DNA of 64,000 nucleotides from Sesamum alatum. Lineage: Eukaryota > Streptophyta > Magnoliopsida > Lamiales > Pedaliaceae. The stretch is from the NCBI GenBank assembly GCA_034509735.1, contig JACGWO010000003.1:3844001-3908000 (forward strand), written 5' to 3'. Position 1 is the stretch's first letter. Every line of letters starts with the position of its first letter. The notes below the pieces were generated by a model. That model ran no database searches, was not told the DNA's origin, and saw only the letters and a list, made by a program, of their open reading frames with translations. Below are positions 12,096 to 24,199 of the stretch, piece after piece. The position numbers and the translations under genes are program-made.

Positions 12096-12870
12096 GCAAT
12101 TAAAGTATGGTGGGAGCCTGATCATGGTAATTTTGGGTTTCACCACCCTTGGGAACATTATTTGGAGATTGGGGTTCTAGTTGGGAAATGTGCATGCAAT
12201 TCCAAAATACTTATTGGATGCACAAACTCCACACATCAGGCAAGCATTCCTCAATTCATCACTATTTAGCCATTTTGATTTCTTTGGCTAGCTAACTTAA
12301 TTTCACTGGCAGTTACCATTGGAGCTCCAACAGGAATCCGTGAAACCTGGATAAAAATTATCATTGAAAGGAAAGGCATTGAGGAAATCAACCTCAATAA
12401 TTAAATCAATGACATATTCATCATCAGTCGCTGAAGTTCTCATCAATTATTCCAAAGCGGTTGTTGATGATATAAATAGCATACTAGCAGGGGCCTCAGT
12501 GCCATCCATACACCTTCTGGAGATAACCTCCCTAACGCATATCACCTCAGTACTTATTAATATAACAAAACTCATATAAAAAAATTTATGTATCTGTTAA
12601 TAAGTTTGAATAACGCATATTTCCAAAATTCCCACTCAAAAGCTAAAGTTGATAAGGAGCAACAACCTGATGAATGAAATCTGGAACCCGCCAATGATAT
12701 ATTAATAGAAGTGAACAAAATGTTGGAGGCTCACCGGTAGGCGGTGGAACACTACATCAAGAAGATAACGCTACTGACCCTATTAATCATGTAGGGATCA
12801 AGATTTACGGGCCACTACCATCTGGCAAAAAATATTGCAACCTTCCCACGAGGCCCATGAGTTAATTGGA
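12096..12870 (+). pseudogene. ALMT C-terminal fragment, plus-strand copy
   Basis: C-terminal cytosolic part of a plant aluminium-activated malate transporter (anion channel, family PF11744). After an intron-like TTTTCAG acceptor ending at 12095, the frame reads AIKVWWEPDHGNFGFHHPW, the conserved WEP-motif region of ALMT proteins. A downstream helical segment near 12364-12579 (ALRKSTSIIKSMTYSSS, then a SILAGASVPS segment) matches the later ALMT helices. Frame changes and stops (for example after THQASIPQF and before KNLCIC) break it, and the transmembrane half is missing. It is an inverted copy of 13940-14703. Confidence 0.8.
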
Positions 12871-13204
12871 GGGTATAGTGTTTTTGTAATAGTTTCAACA
12901 GTAATTATTTGTAACCTATCAATTTTTATTATTTTAGTGTATATTTGTTCGTGCTAGTATTAAGTATAGTTGAGAACATTTGATTGTTTCCTGCAAAGTT
13001 TTAAAGGCAACAAGCAAAATCAGACGATTCATAAATTACAAGGTTAAATACAGTTACCACTCCTAAAGTATCCACCTTACATCAATTATCCCCCTAAAGT
13101 ATTAAAATCTTTTAAAAAAAACCCTGACCTTCTAACTCCTTTGCTTTTTAAATTTAAAAAGTCCATTTCACCCTTACTAAAAATTACTTTATGAAAAAAA
13201 AATT
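12871..13204. other. ALMT 3' flank and palindrome centre
   Basis: About 12900-13045 is the reverse complement of about 13745-13870: landmarks TTATTATTTTAGTGT and GGCAACAAGCAAAATCAG. The rest, to 13204, is AT-rich spacer near the symmetry centre. No gene is seen. Confidence 0.6.
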
Positions 13205-13735
13205 AAAGGGATTTATTTCCCGTTCACCCTCAATGATATCATACCACTTGTGTATATTTCAACATGCTTGAAAGCACTCAATTATAGTCGTTGGATCTTA
13301 AGCATGAAAAATCATAATTTTATGCATGATAAGAAAATATTTTAAAAATATCTTGACGTTATTTTGCCTTTGTATTAAACAACAGGGATGGTGGCAAATT
13401 AATTCCTGATATATTTATTGCAAAGATCATGAGTACATAATTAATGTTCATGATGCAATCTTCAGTTAAATAGTCTGAAACAAAACTTTTAACATGATAA
13501 TGATATCAAACAAAATCGATGCTGCTTAGAAGATAATATGAGAGGGCGAATAAAATATAATTTAAACCCTTGTGATGTGAAATGCTTAGAAAACTTCCTT
13601 AAGAAAAACAAATTAATATAACAACCCACAACCCCCCCCCCCCCCACACACACACAATATTTTCAAAATATATCAAAAGACAACGCCCTCCACACTGGCG
13701 GTGTGCCACACGCGCCCTTCGTTTCACTTGGCCTA
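13205..13735 (-). repeat. Unclassified GC-ended repeat, copy B
   Basis: The same family as copy A in the opposite orientation, ending at about 13735 in the GC-rich terminus (GCCCTCCACACTGGCGGTG, then CGCGCCCTTCGTT). A run of about 15 C lies at about 13632-13646, where copies C and D carry shorter C runs. It sits between the two ALMT arms. Confidence 0.7.
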
Positions 13736-13939
13736 ATTTTTAGTAATAAAATTAATTTTTGCATTTTAATTTATGAACTTTCTGATTTTGCTTGTTGCCT
13801 TTGAAATTTTGTAGGAAACAAATCAAATGTTTTTAACTATTTTCAATCTTAGCATGACCAATAGACACTAAAATAATAACAATTGATAGGTTATAAATAA
13901 TAATTGCTGGAACTATTACAAAACATTGTACCCTCTAAT

Positions 13940-14735
13940 CAACTTCATGGTTTTCGTGGGAAGGTTGACGATCTTTGTTGCCAGATGGTAATGGCCTGTC
14001 AATCTTGATACCAACATGATTAATAGGGTCAGCAGCGTTATCATCCTGTTGTAGTGTTCCACCGCCTACCGGTCAGGCCTCCAGCATTTTATTCACTTTT
14101 ATTAATATATTATATGCGGGTTCTATATTTCGATCATCAGGTTGTTGCTCCTTATCAACTCTGGCCTTTGAGTGGGAATTTTGGAAACATGCTTTATACG
14201 AAAGTTCAATAACAGATACATAAATTTTCTCTATGAGTTCTATTATATTAATATGTACTGAGGTGATAAGGGAGGTTTTCTGTAGAAGATCTATGGATGG
14301 CATTGAGGCCCCTGCTAGTATGCTTTTTATATTATCAACAGCCGCTTTGGAGTGATTGATGTGAACTTCAGCGACTGATGATGGATATGTCACTCATGAT
14401 TTAATTATTGAGGTTGATTCCCTCAATGCCTTTTCTGATTGATCAATGATAATTTCTATCTAGGTTTCACGAATTCTTGTTGGAGTTCCAGTGGTAACTT
14501 CCAGTAAAATTAAGAAATCAAAATGGCTCAATAGTGATGAATTGAGGAATGCTTGCCTGATGTGTGGAGTTTGTGCATCCAACAAGTATTTTGGAATGGC
14601 ACGCACATTCCCTGACTAGAACCCCAATCTCCAAATATTGTTCCCAAGGGTGGTGAAACCTAAAGTTACCATGATCAGGCTCCCACCATGCTTCAATTGC
14701 CTGAAAATATTTATCAATTAATATTACGATATCGT

Positions 14736-14785
<50 letters not shown>

Positions 14786-15479
14786 GAGAAAGAAAAAACG
14801 TGTAGTGCCTACCTATGATAAATGATATAATATTAACACTATACATACTTCAAGCAAACAATATGAATAATAAAAATTAGAATTAATAATTACGATATTT
14901 TTTTATATAATATATAGTTAATAACAAAGATGGGCATGCAAATTACTAACCAGTAACTCCTCGTCTCTTTGGAGTCTAATACACTTTCATATAGTTGATG
15001 ATGTGAGTCGCCGTCGTAAGAATTACTAAGAAGTTGGTAATCGATAACTGTAAAGTTAATTTTATAATAAGCTCGTGTTACTAGTTTAACTTACAAGGAA
15101 AAGTGTAAGAAAGTTTTGTATATTTGAATTCCATCAACTAATTCCATATATATATATATGTATCTATTTGTCTTTGGTATTTTTCATGTTCCCACTGACG
15201 AGATCATGTAAGTCTTGGCCTGCCCAGGTTGGGTAGACGAATATGGATGTTGCCATGCATATTGCTCCACCAATCACAACGGTGCACAGCCTTTAGTAAT
15301 CCACTTGTAGAACTTTGTTGTCCGAAGAACTCGATACAGCCACCAGACAAAAAAGTTTCTATAAGTATTCCCACCCCATAATCACATCTACTCTTCACAG
15401 TTGAGAAAAATCGAGTAAATGTAGATACAACAGCTTCATTTAAGAGAATTTGGGAAAATAAAAATGTGTTATGACTCAA
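13940..15479 (-). pseudogene. ALMT pseudogene, minus-strand copy with more exons
   Basis: Remnant of an aluminium-activated malate transporter, a plant anion channel of plasma membrane or tonoplast. The upstream exon (about 15200-15479) reads FTRFFSTVKSRCDYGVGI, the family's loop and transmembrane segment. A frame change then leads into LVAVSSSS and, after an in-frame stop, VVIGGAICMATSIFVYPTW plus AGQDLHDL, the last transmembrane helix and the conserved WAG.DLH motif. An intron of about 0.5 kb containing a GA microsatellite follows. The WEP exon starts at 14703 (WWEPDHGNFRFHHPW), and the C-terminal helices at 14073-14393. At least one frameshift and several stops make it a pseudogene. The N-terminal half is absent. 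Confidence 0.82.
14741..14779. repeat. (GA)n microsatellite
   Basis: About 19 uninterrupted GA units, continuing as imperfect GA/A-rich DNA to about 14800. It lies in the putative ALMT intron, just upstream (minus strand) of the WEP-motif exon. The plus-strand copy of the locus lacks it. Confidence 0.95.
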
Positions 15480-15639
15480 AAATATATTGTTTTGAAATTA
15501 TTGGATGATCAAAGGTAAGAAAAGTTGGTTCATCTTGAAGACCCAAAAATCCAACTGTGGTTGCTTGTAGTTTTGTAAAAATGAGATGGAATGAGTTAGA
15601 TTAAAATGAATTTGTTGAAGTATGTAAATTAAATGTGAG

Positions 15640-16535
15640 ACAAAAATATAATGATGATAGTTGATGTGATGTGTATAAGGTATTAAATAAAAAATAAAAT
15701 GTAATGGTTATATAGGTGATGTGATATGCTTTATTTTAGAGTAGTGAAATGTCTTGCGATTTTGTTTTCATGAATGAGAAACTTATTCCTACAACCAAAC
15801 ATTATTTTAATTTGATTGGATGGAGTGAGATGAATAACAACTCACAAGCAACCACAAAGCTCTGATTTCTCTCCACCAAGTCAGCCAAATACTCTTAGGG
15901 CTCCAACTATAAAGGTGCACAATTCCTATTTAAACTTTTTGATAGAGCTCCACTTGAAAAAAGAATCAAAAAGTAATTAAAAGAATATAAATGAACCAAT
16001 ATATCCTATTAATTCTATTTAAAGTAATATTAATTATTTAATTAATATTTTGTTATTTTTTGTTCACTCTCAATGATATCGTACCACTTGCGAATATTTT
16101 CGCATGCTTGAAAGCACTCTACATTCTAATCATCGGATCTTAAGCATGCAGAATCATAATTTTATGCATGATAAAAAAATTGTTTGAAAATATCTCTACA
16201 TTATTTTGCCTTTACATTAAACAACAGAGATTGCGGAAAATTAATTTCTGATATATTTATTTCAAAGATCATGAGTACATAATTAAGGTTCATGATGCAA
16301 TCTTCAGTTAAATAGTCTGAAACAAAACCTTTAACATGATAATGATATCAAACAAAATCGATTCTACTTAGAAGATAATATGATAGGGTAGGATGAAATA
16401 TAATATAACCCCTTGTGATGTGAAAAATGTTTACAAAACTTCCCTAAGAAAAACACATATAACAAACCCCCCCCCCCCCAACAATATTTTCAAAATATAT
16501 AAAAAGATGACGCCTCGGCCCCTTGGTTTGACTTG
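15640..16535 (-). repeat. Unclassified GC-ended repeat, copy C
   Basis: Mirror of copy A: 15640-15760 pairs with about 11650-11750, 15770-15960 with about 11430-11640, and the GATATCRTACCACTTG / CTTTCAAGCATG landmarks follow. The GC-rich end near 16500-16530 is eroded. A C run lies near 16467-16479. Confidence 0.7.
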
Positions 16536-16539
16536 GCTA

Positions 16540-16655
16540 ATTTTTTAACAATAAAATTAATTTTCCATTTTAATTTATGAACCATCTGATTTTGCTTGTT
16601 GCCTTTGAAATTTTGCAGGAAACAAATCAAATGTTCTTAAGTATATTTAATACTA
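16540..16655 (-). repeat. Second copy of the ALMT 3' flank
   Basis: This repeats 13740-13860 (AATAAAATTAATTTT, then TTGCTTGTTGCCTTTGAAAT, then AGGAAACAAATCAAATG). It sits outside copy C in the same relation as the other sits to copy B. Read on the minus strand the order is ALMT 3' flank, repeat C, ALMT, ALMT 3' flank, repeat B, as expected from a former tandem array whose first gene has been lost. Confidence 0.65.
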
Positions 16656-17489
16656 ACATGAACCCCATGCAATGCATGGAAATTTATAAATTCATTAATA
16701 TTTTTATAAATTCTAAATTTTGGTAATGGTATATATGTCATATTTAATTGACCGTCTTACTATATACAATAGTGAAAACTTATTTATGCAAAACTCAGTA
16801 TTGAATTCTTTACTAAGTTTATTTACAGAACGTCTTGAAAATAGTAATAGAATATTATTATATTTTTCATATTGAGAAAAAAATTATCAATTTCAAATAC
16901 AAAATATTTTTTCTTATTCAATTAATATATTTGAAGTAAAATCAAAATATACTAGAATACATTATTTAAAAGATTTTATCCTATTACCTTGTGGTATAAA
17001 TTCCTTTAAAAAAGTACAATTTGTCACAAATGATCATTTAATAAAGTGTCTAAAAGTAAGAACCAAAAAGTATTAGTAACACTTTTTATTTCCTCAATGA
17101 AAAAAATTAACAATATTTGAAACTAATAAATAAGTAAAGATCTATATACATATTTCTATCTATATGCTAACAGTACAAATATACAATAAGAAATTCGTAA
17201 CAGTAAAGACATAACATATAATAGAAATAATACACATAATAAAAAACTTGTAGTACTTGGATTCATACCCATTAATTTTCATAGATACTTTAAGATAATC
17301 GAGTTACTTTTGAATGAATGATTAATTCCTTTATCATGTTCAGTTTCCAACTTCAAGTCAAGTTTTCACTTAATATTATACTTATTGATTGCTTATAATT
17401 TTATTTTATCTTCTTGTCAGTTTAATTTGCTCATAAATTTCACTTGATGGACCAAAGAAGGAAAACAAATAATTTGCTCATAAATTTTA

Positions 17490-18390
17490 GGCTTAAAGGC
17501 ATTTTTGGTCCTGTAATTATACTTTATTCTCGTTTTAGTCATTTCTTTTAGATAAATTGTATATTACCCCCTTGTGTTTTAAAAATTATGCTAAAAAACC
17601 CTCTGTGTTATGAAAATATGCAAAAAAAAACCCTGTGTTTTGAAAAATCATGCACACTCGCCCCTCACCGTTAACTAAGGCTAGCGGTTTTAATTTTTTT
17701 GCTAAAAGACCGTTATGCCCTTATACATTTATATTATTTCTGTTTTTTATCAACCGTTGGATCTTTTTTGATTAAATTAAATTAAAGAATAAATTTTAGT
17801 TAACATAAAAGAAAAATAGAGAGAAAAATGAGGGTTATTACCTCTTCAAATGAAAAGGAATAAAAAAGAAAATTTTTAAAAACAATACTACTTATCAAGA
17901 ATGCTTTAATAGGACAAATGGGGGTACTTTAATCTTTAATAAGCCCAAAATGTGTCAAAAAACGTCAAAATTCATCCATATTTGCACAGATAGCGCGTTA
18001 GGTCCACATTCTGTTAGTTTCTAATGGAAGGGGGGATTTTTTGCATATTTTCATAACACAGAGGGGTTTTTAGCAAAATTTTGGAATACACAGAGGGGGT
18101 AATATGCAATTTATCCTTATCTTTTTAGATTTTAAAAAAGGTCCTGTAGCTTTTTAATTGTTACGATTTTGATCCTCCTTTCACCAGAATTTCTCCAAAG
18201 TTGCCGAAAATGTCTGACTTGGCAGCCCAAATTTCAGACATTTCCGGCGACGTTGACGAAATTCCGGCAAAAGGAGGACCAAAATCGTGACAATTAAAAA
18301 ACTACAGGACCTTTTTGAAGCCCTAGAAAGATAAAGGACTAAAATAAGAAAGGGTTTAGTTACAGGACCAAAAATAAATTTAATCCTAAA
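17490..18390. repeat. Nested foldback elements
   Basis: The outer arms TTTTGGTCCTGTAA at about 17505 and TTACAGGACCAAAAATAAAT at about 18358 are inverted copies. Inside lies an independent foldback, about 17552-18112, whose ends AAATTGTATATTACCCCC and GGGGGTAATATGCAATTT are inverted copies; its further arms carry AACACAG and GGGTTTTT. A third hairpin near 18150-18320 (CTGTAGCTTTTTAATTGT against ACAATTAAAAAACTACAG) flanks two short palindromic TTCCGGC arms. These are non-autonomous elements with no coding capacity; insertion of one into another is inferred from the symmetry. Confidence 0.7.
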
Positions 18391-18394
18391 TTTT

Positions 18395-18715
18395 AACAGT
18401 AAATTACACTTTTGGTCCCTCAACATTGGGTTAATGTCAAATTTGGTCCCTAAATTTTGAGGCACAATTTTGGTTTCTAATCTTTACGAATTATTATGAT
18501 ATTTCTGTGCAACCATTAAAATTAAAAATATTAAGTTAGGAGGGAACCAGATGGACCAAAATCATAACAATTCAATTAGGCAATTGTGCTAAAAAAAATT
18601 TAGGGACCAAAATCGTAACAATTTATAATAATTAGAGACCAAAATCATATTTCAACAAGTTCATTCCTTGAAATTAATTTTGACCCAAAGTATAGGGTCC
18701 AAAAGTGTAATACCC
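18395..18715. repeat. Foldback element, TTTTGGTCC type
   Basis: The left arm (TTACACTTTTGGTCCCTCA) and right arm (GGGTCCAAAAGTGTAATA) are inverted copies, with a second inner pair TTTGGTCCCTAAATTTT / AAATTTAGGGACCAAA. It resembles the preceding foldback element in its TTTTGGTCC words. No gene. Confidence 0.65.
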
Positions 18716-19410
18716 TAAATTTTAATCTCTACACCTACCTACTCCCACAAATCTTGACTTTTTGCACGCCATCAAACATAATAAACATAAAATTATGTCA
18801 TATATTTTAATGACAACTTACTATATGTATAATAGTGCAAATTTATTTATACAAAACTTGATATTGAATTCTTACTAAGTTTATTTACTGAACATCTTGG
18901 AAATAACCATTGCAAATTATCATACTTTAGACATTGAAATAAATTATTTTATAAGTTTCACTATGTATATTTTCATATTTAATTAATACTTTTTGAGTAA
19001 AATAAAAAGTATTAATATTTAAATACATTATGTAAAAGATACTATCATATTTCCCTATTATATAAACGGATTTCTCTTAGAAAAAACTACAACTAATAGT
19101 AAATTACCACTTTTGTAATCAAGTTTATGTAAAAAAAAATAAAAAGAATTAGTATCACTTTTTTTATTTCTTTCAAAATAAATAAACTTTAACAGTATTT
19201 GAAACTAATAAAAAGTAAAAATATTTATACTTCTATATTATATGCTAAGAATACATATATAATAAGGCATTCAAAACACTACAAACATAAGATATAATAA
19301 CAACAATATACATAATAAACAATCTCTTGTAGTTGGGTATGTGCCCATTAATTATCATAGATAGTGTAAAATGATCAAATTACTTTTTAATGCATAATTC
19401 CTTCTGCATG

Positions 19411-21789
19411 CAAGTTGAATTTTCTATGCTCAACTTCTAAATTAGATAATAAATGATAAGGACAATATAAGTGTGTATCTATATATGTGGTTTATGAAAA
19501 GAAAATAACGGGTACATAAGAATGAAAATTAATATGAAACTATAAGTTAGAATCACAAATACTAAAATGGATGAAAGAAATTTAGTGGAGAAAATATCAC
19601 ACGAATTTTTAGTGTATATAATCATTCAATAAGAGTTTTAAAGAACTAAACATGAAATTTAATGAACAAAACTTGTATTAAAGAAAAACATATAACTAAA
19701 TTTGTATTAAAGAAAAACATATAAACTAAATTAATCAAATATTCACGCCTACATCTTCGCACTAGAAAAATAGGGTAAGAAAAGTAAGATTTTAGTAAAC
19801 TTTTCTAACTGTAATTGAAAAGGAATGATGTTGATGAACTATTATTAGATAAAAATATATATTCATTTGGTGATCAAGTAGAGAAATCATGACTATTTAA
19901 TTGGAAAAAAAATATGAACTTAAAATAAATAATATAAACATATTATTGTAGCTTAAGGTAAATATTTAAATAGAAAAATAGTTAATCAAAGAAAAAAACA
20001 AAAGTAATCAATGCAATATTAAGAAAAACAAAGATAATTGAAAATTAAAATTCAAAAAAGTAAAAAGTTTTAAGAAGGAAATATTAGAAGACTTCATGTT
20101 GGATTGCCTATAATAAAAACAGTAAAAAAAATGTCTAAAAGATGAAAAAAAGAAGTTTAACTAAAACACAAAAAGAAAAGTACATAAGCAATATGAAATT
20201 GAACGTGAAAAAGCAAAAGAATAAAAAAGAAATCATTTGGCAATGCATCAAGAAGCTAGCAATGATGTATGAGGTTGCCGCTTATATTAATGAAAAATAT
20301 TCTAACATGTTATTGAGACGTCTTATTATTTTCTAGAAATAATTACAAACCAAAATTGAAATTATAAATTTCCTACATTTATCAATTATGATCGTCATTT
20401 TGTATTCCCTAAATGCAAACTTATAAATCTTACTAAATTTAATGTTAAAATTTTGATAGACCAGCATTTACATAAAAAAAATAATTCTTTTTCTTAGTTT
20501 TTTTATAATTGAATTTCAGTTTTACTCTTTCTTCGTTATTCAGGTTTGAAAAATCATAGGTCACTACTCTGTTTAAAAATTTATGTTACAAAATATATTT
20601 TGTCATCTTCACCCATATGAATATTTGTTTTCCTTAGTGAAATAATTTTGTGAATGTTGCTCTATCAAAGTTTTAGCATTAAATGTATAGTTAGCTTCAT
20701 ATGTTTACATTTATTGCAATACAAAAGAATGATTATACTTGATATATGTAAGAATATTTTCAATTTCAATTTTTTTTTTATAATTGTTTTATATAATAAA
20801 GGATTCTCTATGTATGTATAACATGATAATATATTTTTCATTGATGTAAAGTGCAACCTGATAGAGCAATGCTAACTTCTTTATCGGATGCATTACCAAA
20901 AGATTTTGTTTTATTCTTTTTCTATTTGATGTCCAATTTCACATCGCTTATGCATTTTTCTTATTGTAGTTTAGTTAATCTTCTTTTTTGCATCTCTTAA
21001 ATACTATTTTTTACTCTTTTTTAATCGAGAATTACCATGATATATTCTTATATTACTTGTTAAAAGTTTTATAATTTTATAATTTATTTATTTGCTCTCA
21101 TTATAACTTTAAAATTTTGACAATTTTCGTCTTTTTTCATCCAATTTGAGAAAATTGCATGCGACTTGCACATAACCCAATTAAATTGCAATTCTAGTCC
21201 TGTAACTTAGGGCGTTGGCATTTTTGGTCATGCACAAATGGATTTTGATATTAAAAGAATGGCCACATGTCAATACACATAGATGTACGCATATAGAAGT
21301 TGCCAAAAATTGAAGAAATTACCTGCCACGTGGCGATTTTCAACTGATTCTAAAATTATATAGAAAACCCCAATTTGCACTAAATTTCATCAATTTTGAA
21401 ACTTAAAGGACTATATAAAAAATGGGCATAGTTATCGGACTAAAACTAATATTGAACATATTTAGCGGATTAAAAAAATAATTTTTCCATTTAACAAACT
21501 GGAGGAAAAATACAGGTGGTCAAAATTAACATATGAAATCCGAATGATCCAAATCAACTGCAAAAAACAAGCTTCCCGTTGCCAATGCATATAAGACTCG
21601 TAAGTAAACAACAGACAATTAAAATCAACCTGTAAAACAATAAACTGAAAAGTTTAACTATCAAGTACTATATTACAATTGATATTAACTATTTATTAAT
21701 TTATTTACCAAACTCAGAGCAACTCAGCCACTCCATCAACAAATCAACAACTGAAAGCTTCTACTTAAGCAACTCAAAAAGACACATGA
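19411..21789. other. AT-rich noncoding DNA
   Basis: No supportable gene. The short lysine-rich frame at 20142-20336 is what A-rich sequence gives by chance. A possible further foldback relic with TAGTCCTGTAACTTAGGG and GGACTAAAAC words lies at about 21175-21480. Confidence 0.5.
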
Positions 21790-22358
21790 AACGATCAAGA
21801 ACTAGTTGCTGGATAAAATTTTATTAATTTTATTTAGAGTAATATTAATTATTTAATATTTTGTTATTTTCCCTTCACTCCCAATGATATCATACCACTT
21901 GTGAATATTTCTGCATGCTTGAAAGCACTCTAAATTATAGTCATCGGATCTTAAGCATGAAGAATCGTAATTTTATGCATGATCAGATAATATTTTGAAA
22001 ATATCTCTACACGTTCTTTTGCCTTTGTATTGAACAATAGTGATGAAGGAAAATTAATTTCTGATATATTTATTGCAAAGATCATGTGTACATAACTAAG
22101 GTTCATGATGCAATTTTCAATTAAATAGTCTGAAACAAAACTTTTTAACATGATGATATCAAACAAAATGGATTTTGGTTAGAAGATAATATCAAAGGAC
22201 TGGATAAAATATAATTTAACCCCTTGTGATGTGAAAAAATGTTTAGAAAACTTCCCCAAGAAAAAAAAATATATAACAAAAACCTCCCACAATATTTTCA
22301 AAATATATCAAAAGACAACGCCCTCCACACTGGCGGTGTGCCACATGAGCCCTTCGTT
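21790..22358 (-). repeat. Unclassified GC-ended repeat, copy D
   Basis: Fourth copy of the A/B/C family. It carries the same landmarks (GATATCATACCACTTGTGAA, CTTGAAAGCACTCTAAAT, ATTTTCAAAATATATC) and a well-preserved GC-rich end at about 22318-22358 (GCCCTCCACACTGGCGGTG). It abuts the broken end of the TNP2 relic. Confidence 0.72.
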
Positions 22359-24060
22359 TAACAGCCAACAAGGTAAAAAGTACATTTTTGCATATATTTT
22401 TTTTTTATATGCATGACATCGAGGTTGTGCCAAATAAGATTCCTCCACCAATATGGCAATTCAAAGAATATACTTCTTTTCTTCCAAAAGGTTTCTACAT
22501 GTCCATCAATCTTTCTCTTTTTTACTTTACGACCAGCACCTTTTGTCCCCAATCTCCTTTTCAAATCTTCTTTTTTATACTCCGTAAGTACACTCTCCAA
22601 TTGTTACAGGCAACTCAATCTCTGAGAGTGGCATTGGTTTGGGACTTAATTCCATCGTCCCATCAAATGATATTTTATCCTTGCGTAGTCGATGTCATAT
22701 GGGTAAGAAACGACAATGACCACAATAGCAAAACTTATGACCATTTTTTAAATATTCAGAACGTGTATCTTTACCACAACTTGGACAAACATAAATGCCT
22801 TTTGTAGGACAACTTGATATGTTGCTATAGCCTGAAAAATTATTAATAGTCCATATTAGTCCAGCATGCAATTGGAACATGTCACCACATGAAAGCATCA
22901 TAAGTTGGAACTCCAGTATGCCACAACTCCTTGAGCTCATCTACTAAAGGTTGCAAAAATAAATCTATTTTATTTCCTGGTCCCTTCGGACCATCAATGA
23001 TAATAGATAATATGAACGATGTTTGCTTCACGCAAAGCTAAGGAGGTAGATTGTATGTCATAAGAACAAGCGGCCAAATACTATAGCTAACATTCATCAT
23101 TCCATGTGGATTGAACCCATTTGTGGCTAGACCAAGTCTAACATTACAAGTTTCATAAGCAAAAGAGGGATTTTTCTTATCAAATTCTTTCCATGTTGGG
23201 CTATCTGCTAGATGCCTGAGCACTCCATCCTCTATACGTTCCTCTACATGCCATTTCTTAAGAGAAGCTGTCTTAGTTGACATAAACAATTTCCACAGTC
23301 TTGGTTTCAAGGGAAAATATCTCATGCGGTTTGTTGCTACTTTTTTTTAGTTCCATCCTTGTAATCTACTTTTACCACAAATTTCACATTGATCTAATTT
23401 TGCATCTTCATCTCTGAACAACATGCAATTGTTCGGACAAGCATCAATGACCGCACAAGTGAAGCCTAATTAAGTTGTGATCCTATTGGCTTCATAGTAG
23501 TTAGCGGGCAAATTCACATTATCAGAAAATGTGTCTCTCAATAATTCAAGTAACAAATTCACCGAGTGATTAGACCAGCGACGAAGAGCTTTTATATGAA
23601 ATAATTGAGAAACAAAGCTTACTTTTGTTTGCTTTTTGCATCCAAGAAACAAGTCAGTCTCAGCATCTCGCAATAATCTAAAAACCCTCTTTGTTTCTGC
23701 ATCAGCTCCATTTTCCATGTGGTCATCCTTATTTGGAATTCCCATTGCATCCCGTAATATGTTCGCCATGTCATCCCCATGATCATTAGTTGGGAGTTCA
23801 TTATATTCACTTGTATGTAACAGCATGTACATCTCACTATGGCAAGTCCAACTTGTATATGTATCATCAAATCTATGCCTAAGGCAATGTAACATCACAT
23901 CTTCACGTATCTTGCTAAATTGATTTCGACATCCACAACACGGACAAGAGATCCTAGAACCATATTCCTTCCCCAAAAATGCAAATTCTAAGAATTTTGC
24001 AACCCCGTGTACATGTTCATTAGATAGACTGTCACTTGCCCTAATCCAACTTTTATCCAT
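22358..24060 (-). pseudogene. CACTA (En/Spm) TNP2-like transposase relic
   Basis: Transposase of a CACTA DNA transposon, which would cut the element at its CACTA ends. The start MDKSWIRAS at 24060 and the zinc-binding CPCCGCRNQF segment with H.R.F.DTYTSW define the transposase-associated domain (PF13963). Further on, LLLELLRDTFSDN.NLP.NYYEA, the residues near 23038-23325 (WHVEERIEDGVLRHLADSP and TCNVRLGLATNGFNPHGMM), a four-cysteine segment at 22695-22940 (CPSCGKDTRSEYLKNGHKF) and FFELPYW...HNLDVMHI near 22400-22450 match the TNP2/Transposase_21 core (PF02992). At least four stops or frame changes occur, and the C-terminal third is missing where repeat D begins. Confidence 0.88.
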
Positions 24061-24199
24061 CCCTAAACGTCCTCCTCTACCTCACTACAATTTCATATGC
24101 ATTCAAATATTAAGAAAAGTAATTACATTAATTTTAGATTGTTGAATTATATTAAACTAAAGATTCAAGGACGCTTGCATTTGTCTGCAAATCAGGGCA

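Larger units (their letters stand above)
16690..19410 (+). repeat. Direct duplication pair (16690-17345, 18780-19410)
   Basis: Two diverged AT-rich segments of about 650 bp in direct orientation. Shared words in order include GTCATAT, TTACTATAT, TTATTTAT.CAAAACT, TATTGAATTCTT, ACTAAGTTTATTTAC, CATAATAAA and CCCATTAATT.TCATAGATA. Neither shows a coding frame. Foldback elements at 17490-18720 fill the space between them. Confidence 0.7.

Noticed and set aside
10818..16535. Helitron that captured ALMT exons
   Set aside because: Attractive because of the GC-rich foldable end, but I find no 5' TC / 3' CTRR ends, and the inverted and tandem layout fits duplication better.
20142..20336. Lysine-rich 64-codon frame
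   Set aside because: A-rich DNA gives Lys/Asn frames by chance; no neighbours or signals support a gene.
22388..22807. A 139-codon plus-strand frame
   Set aside because: It is the opposite strand of the TNP2 relic, which has clear domain matches.
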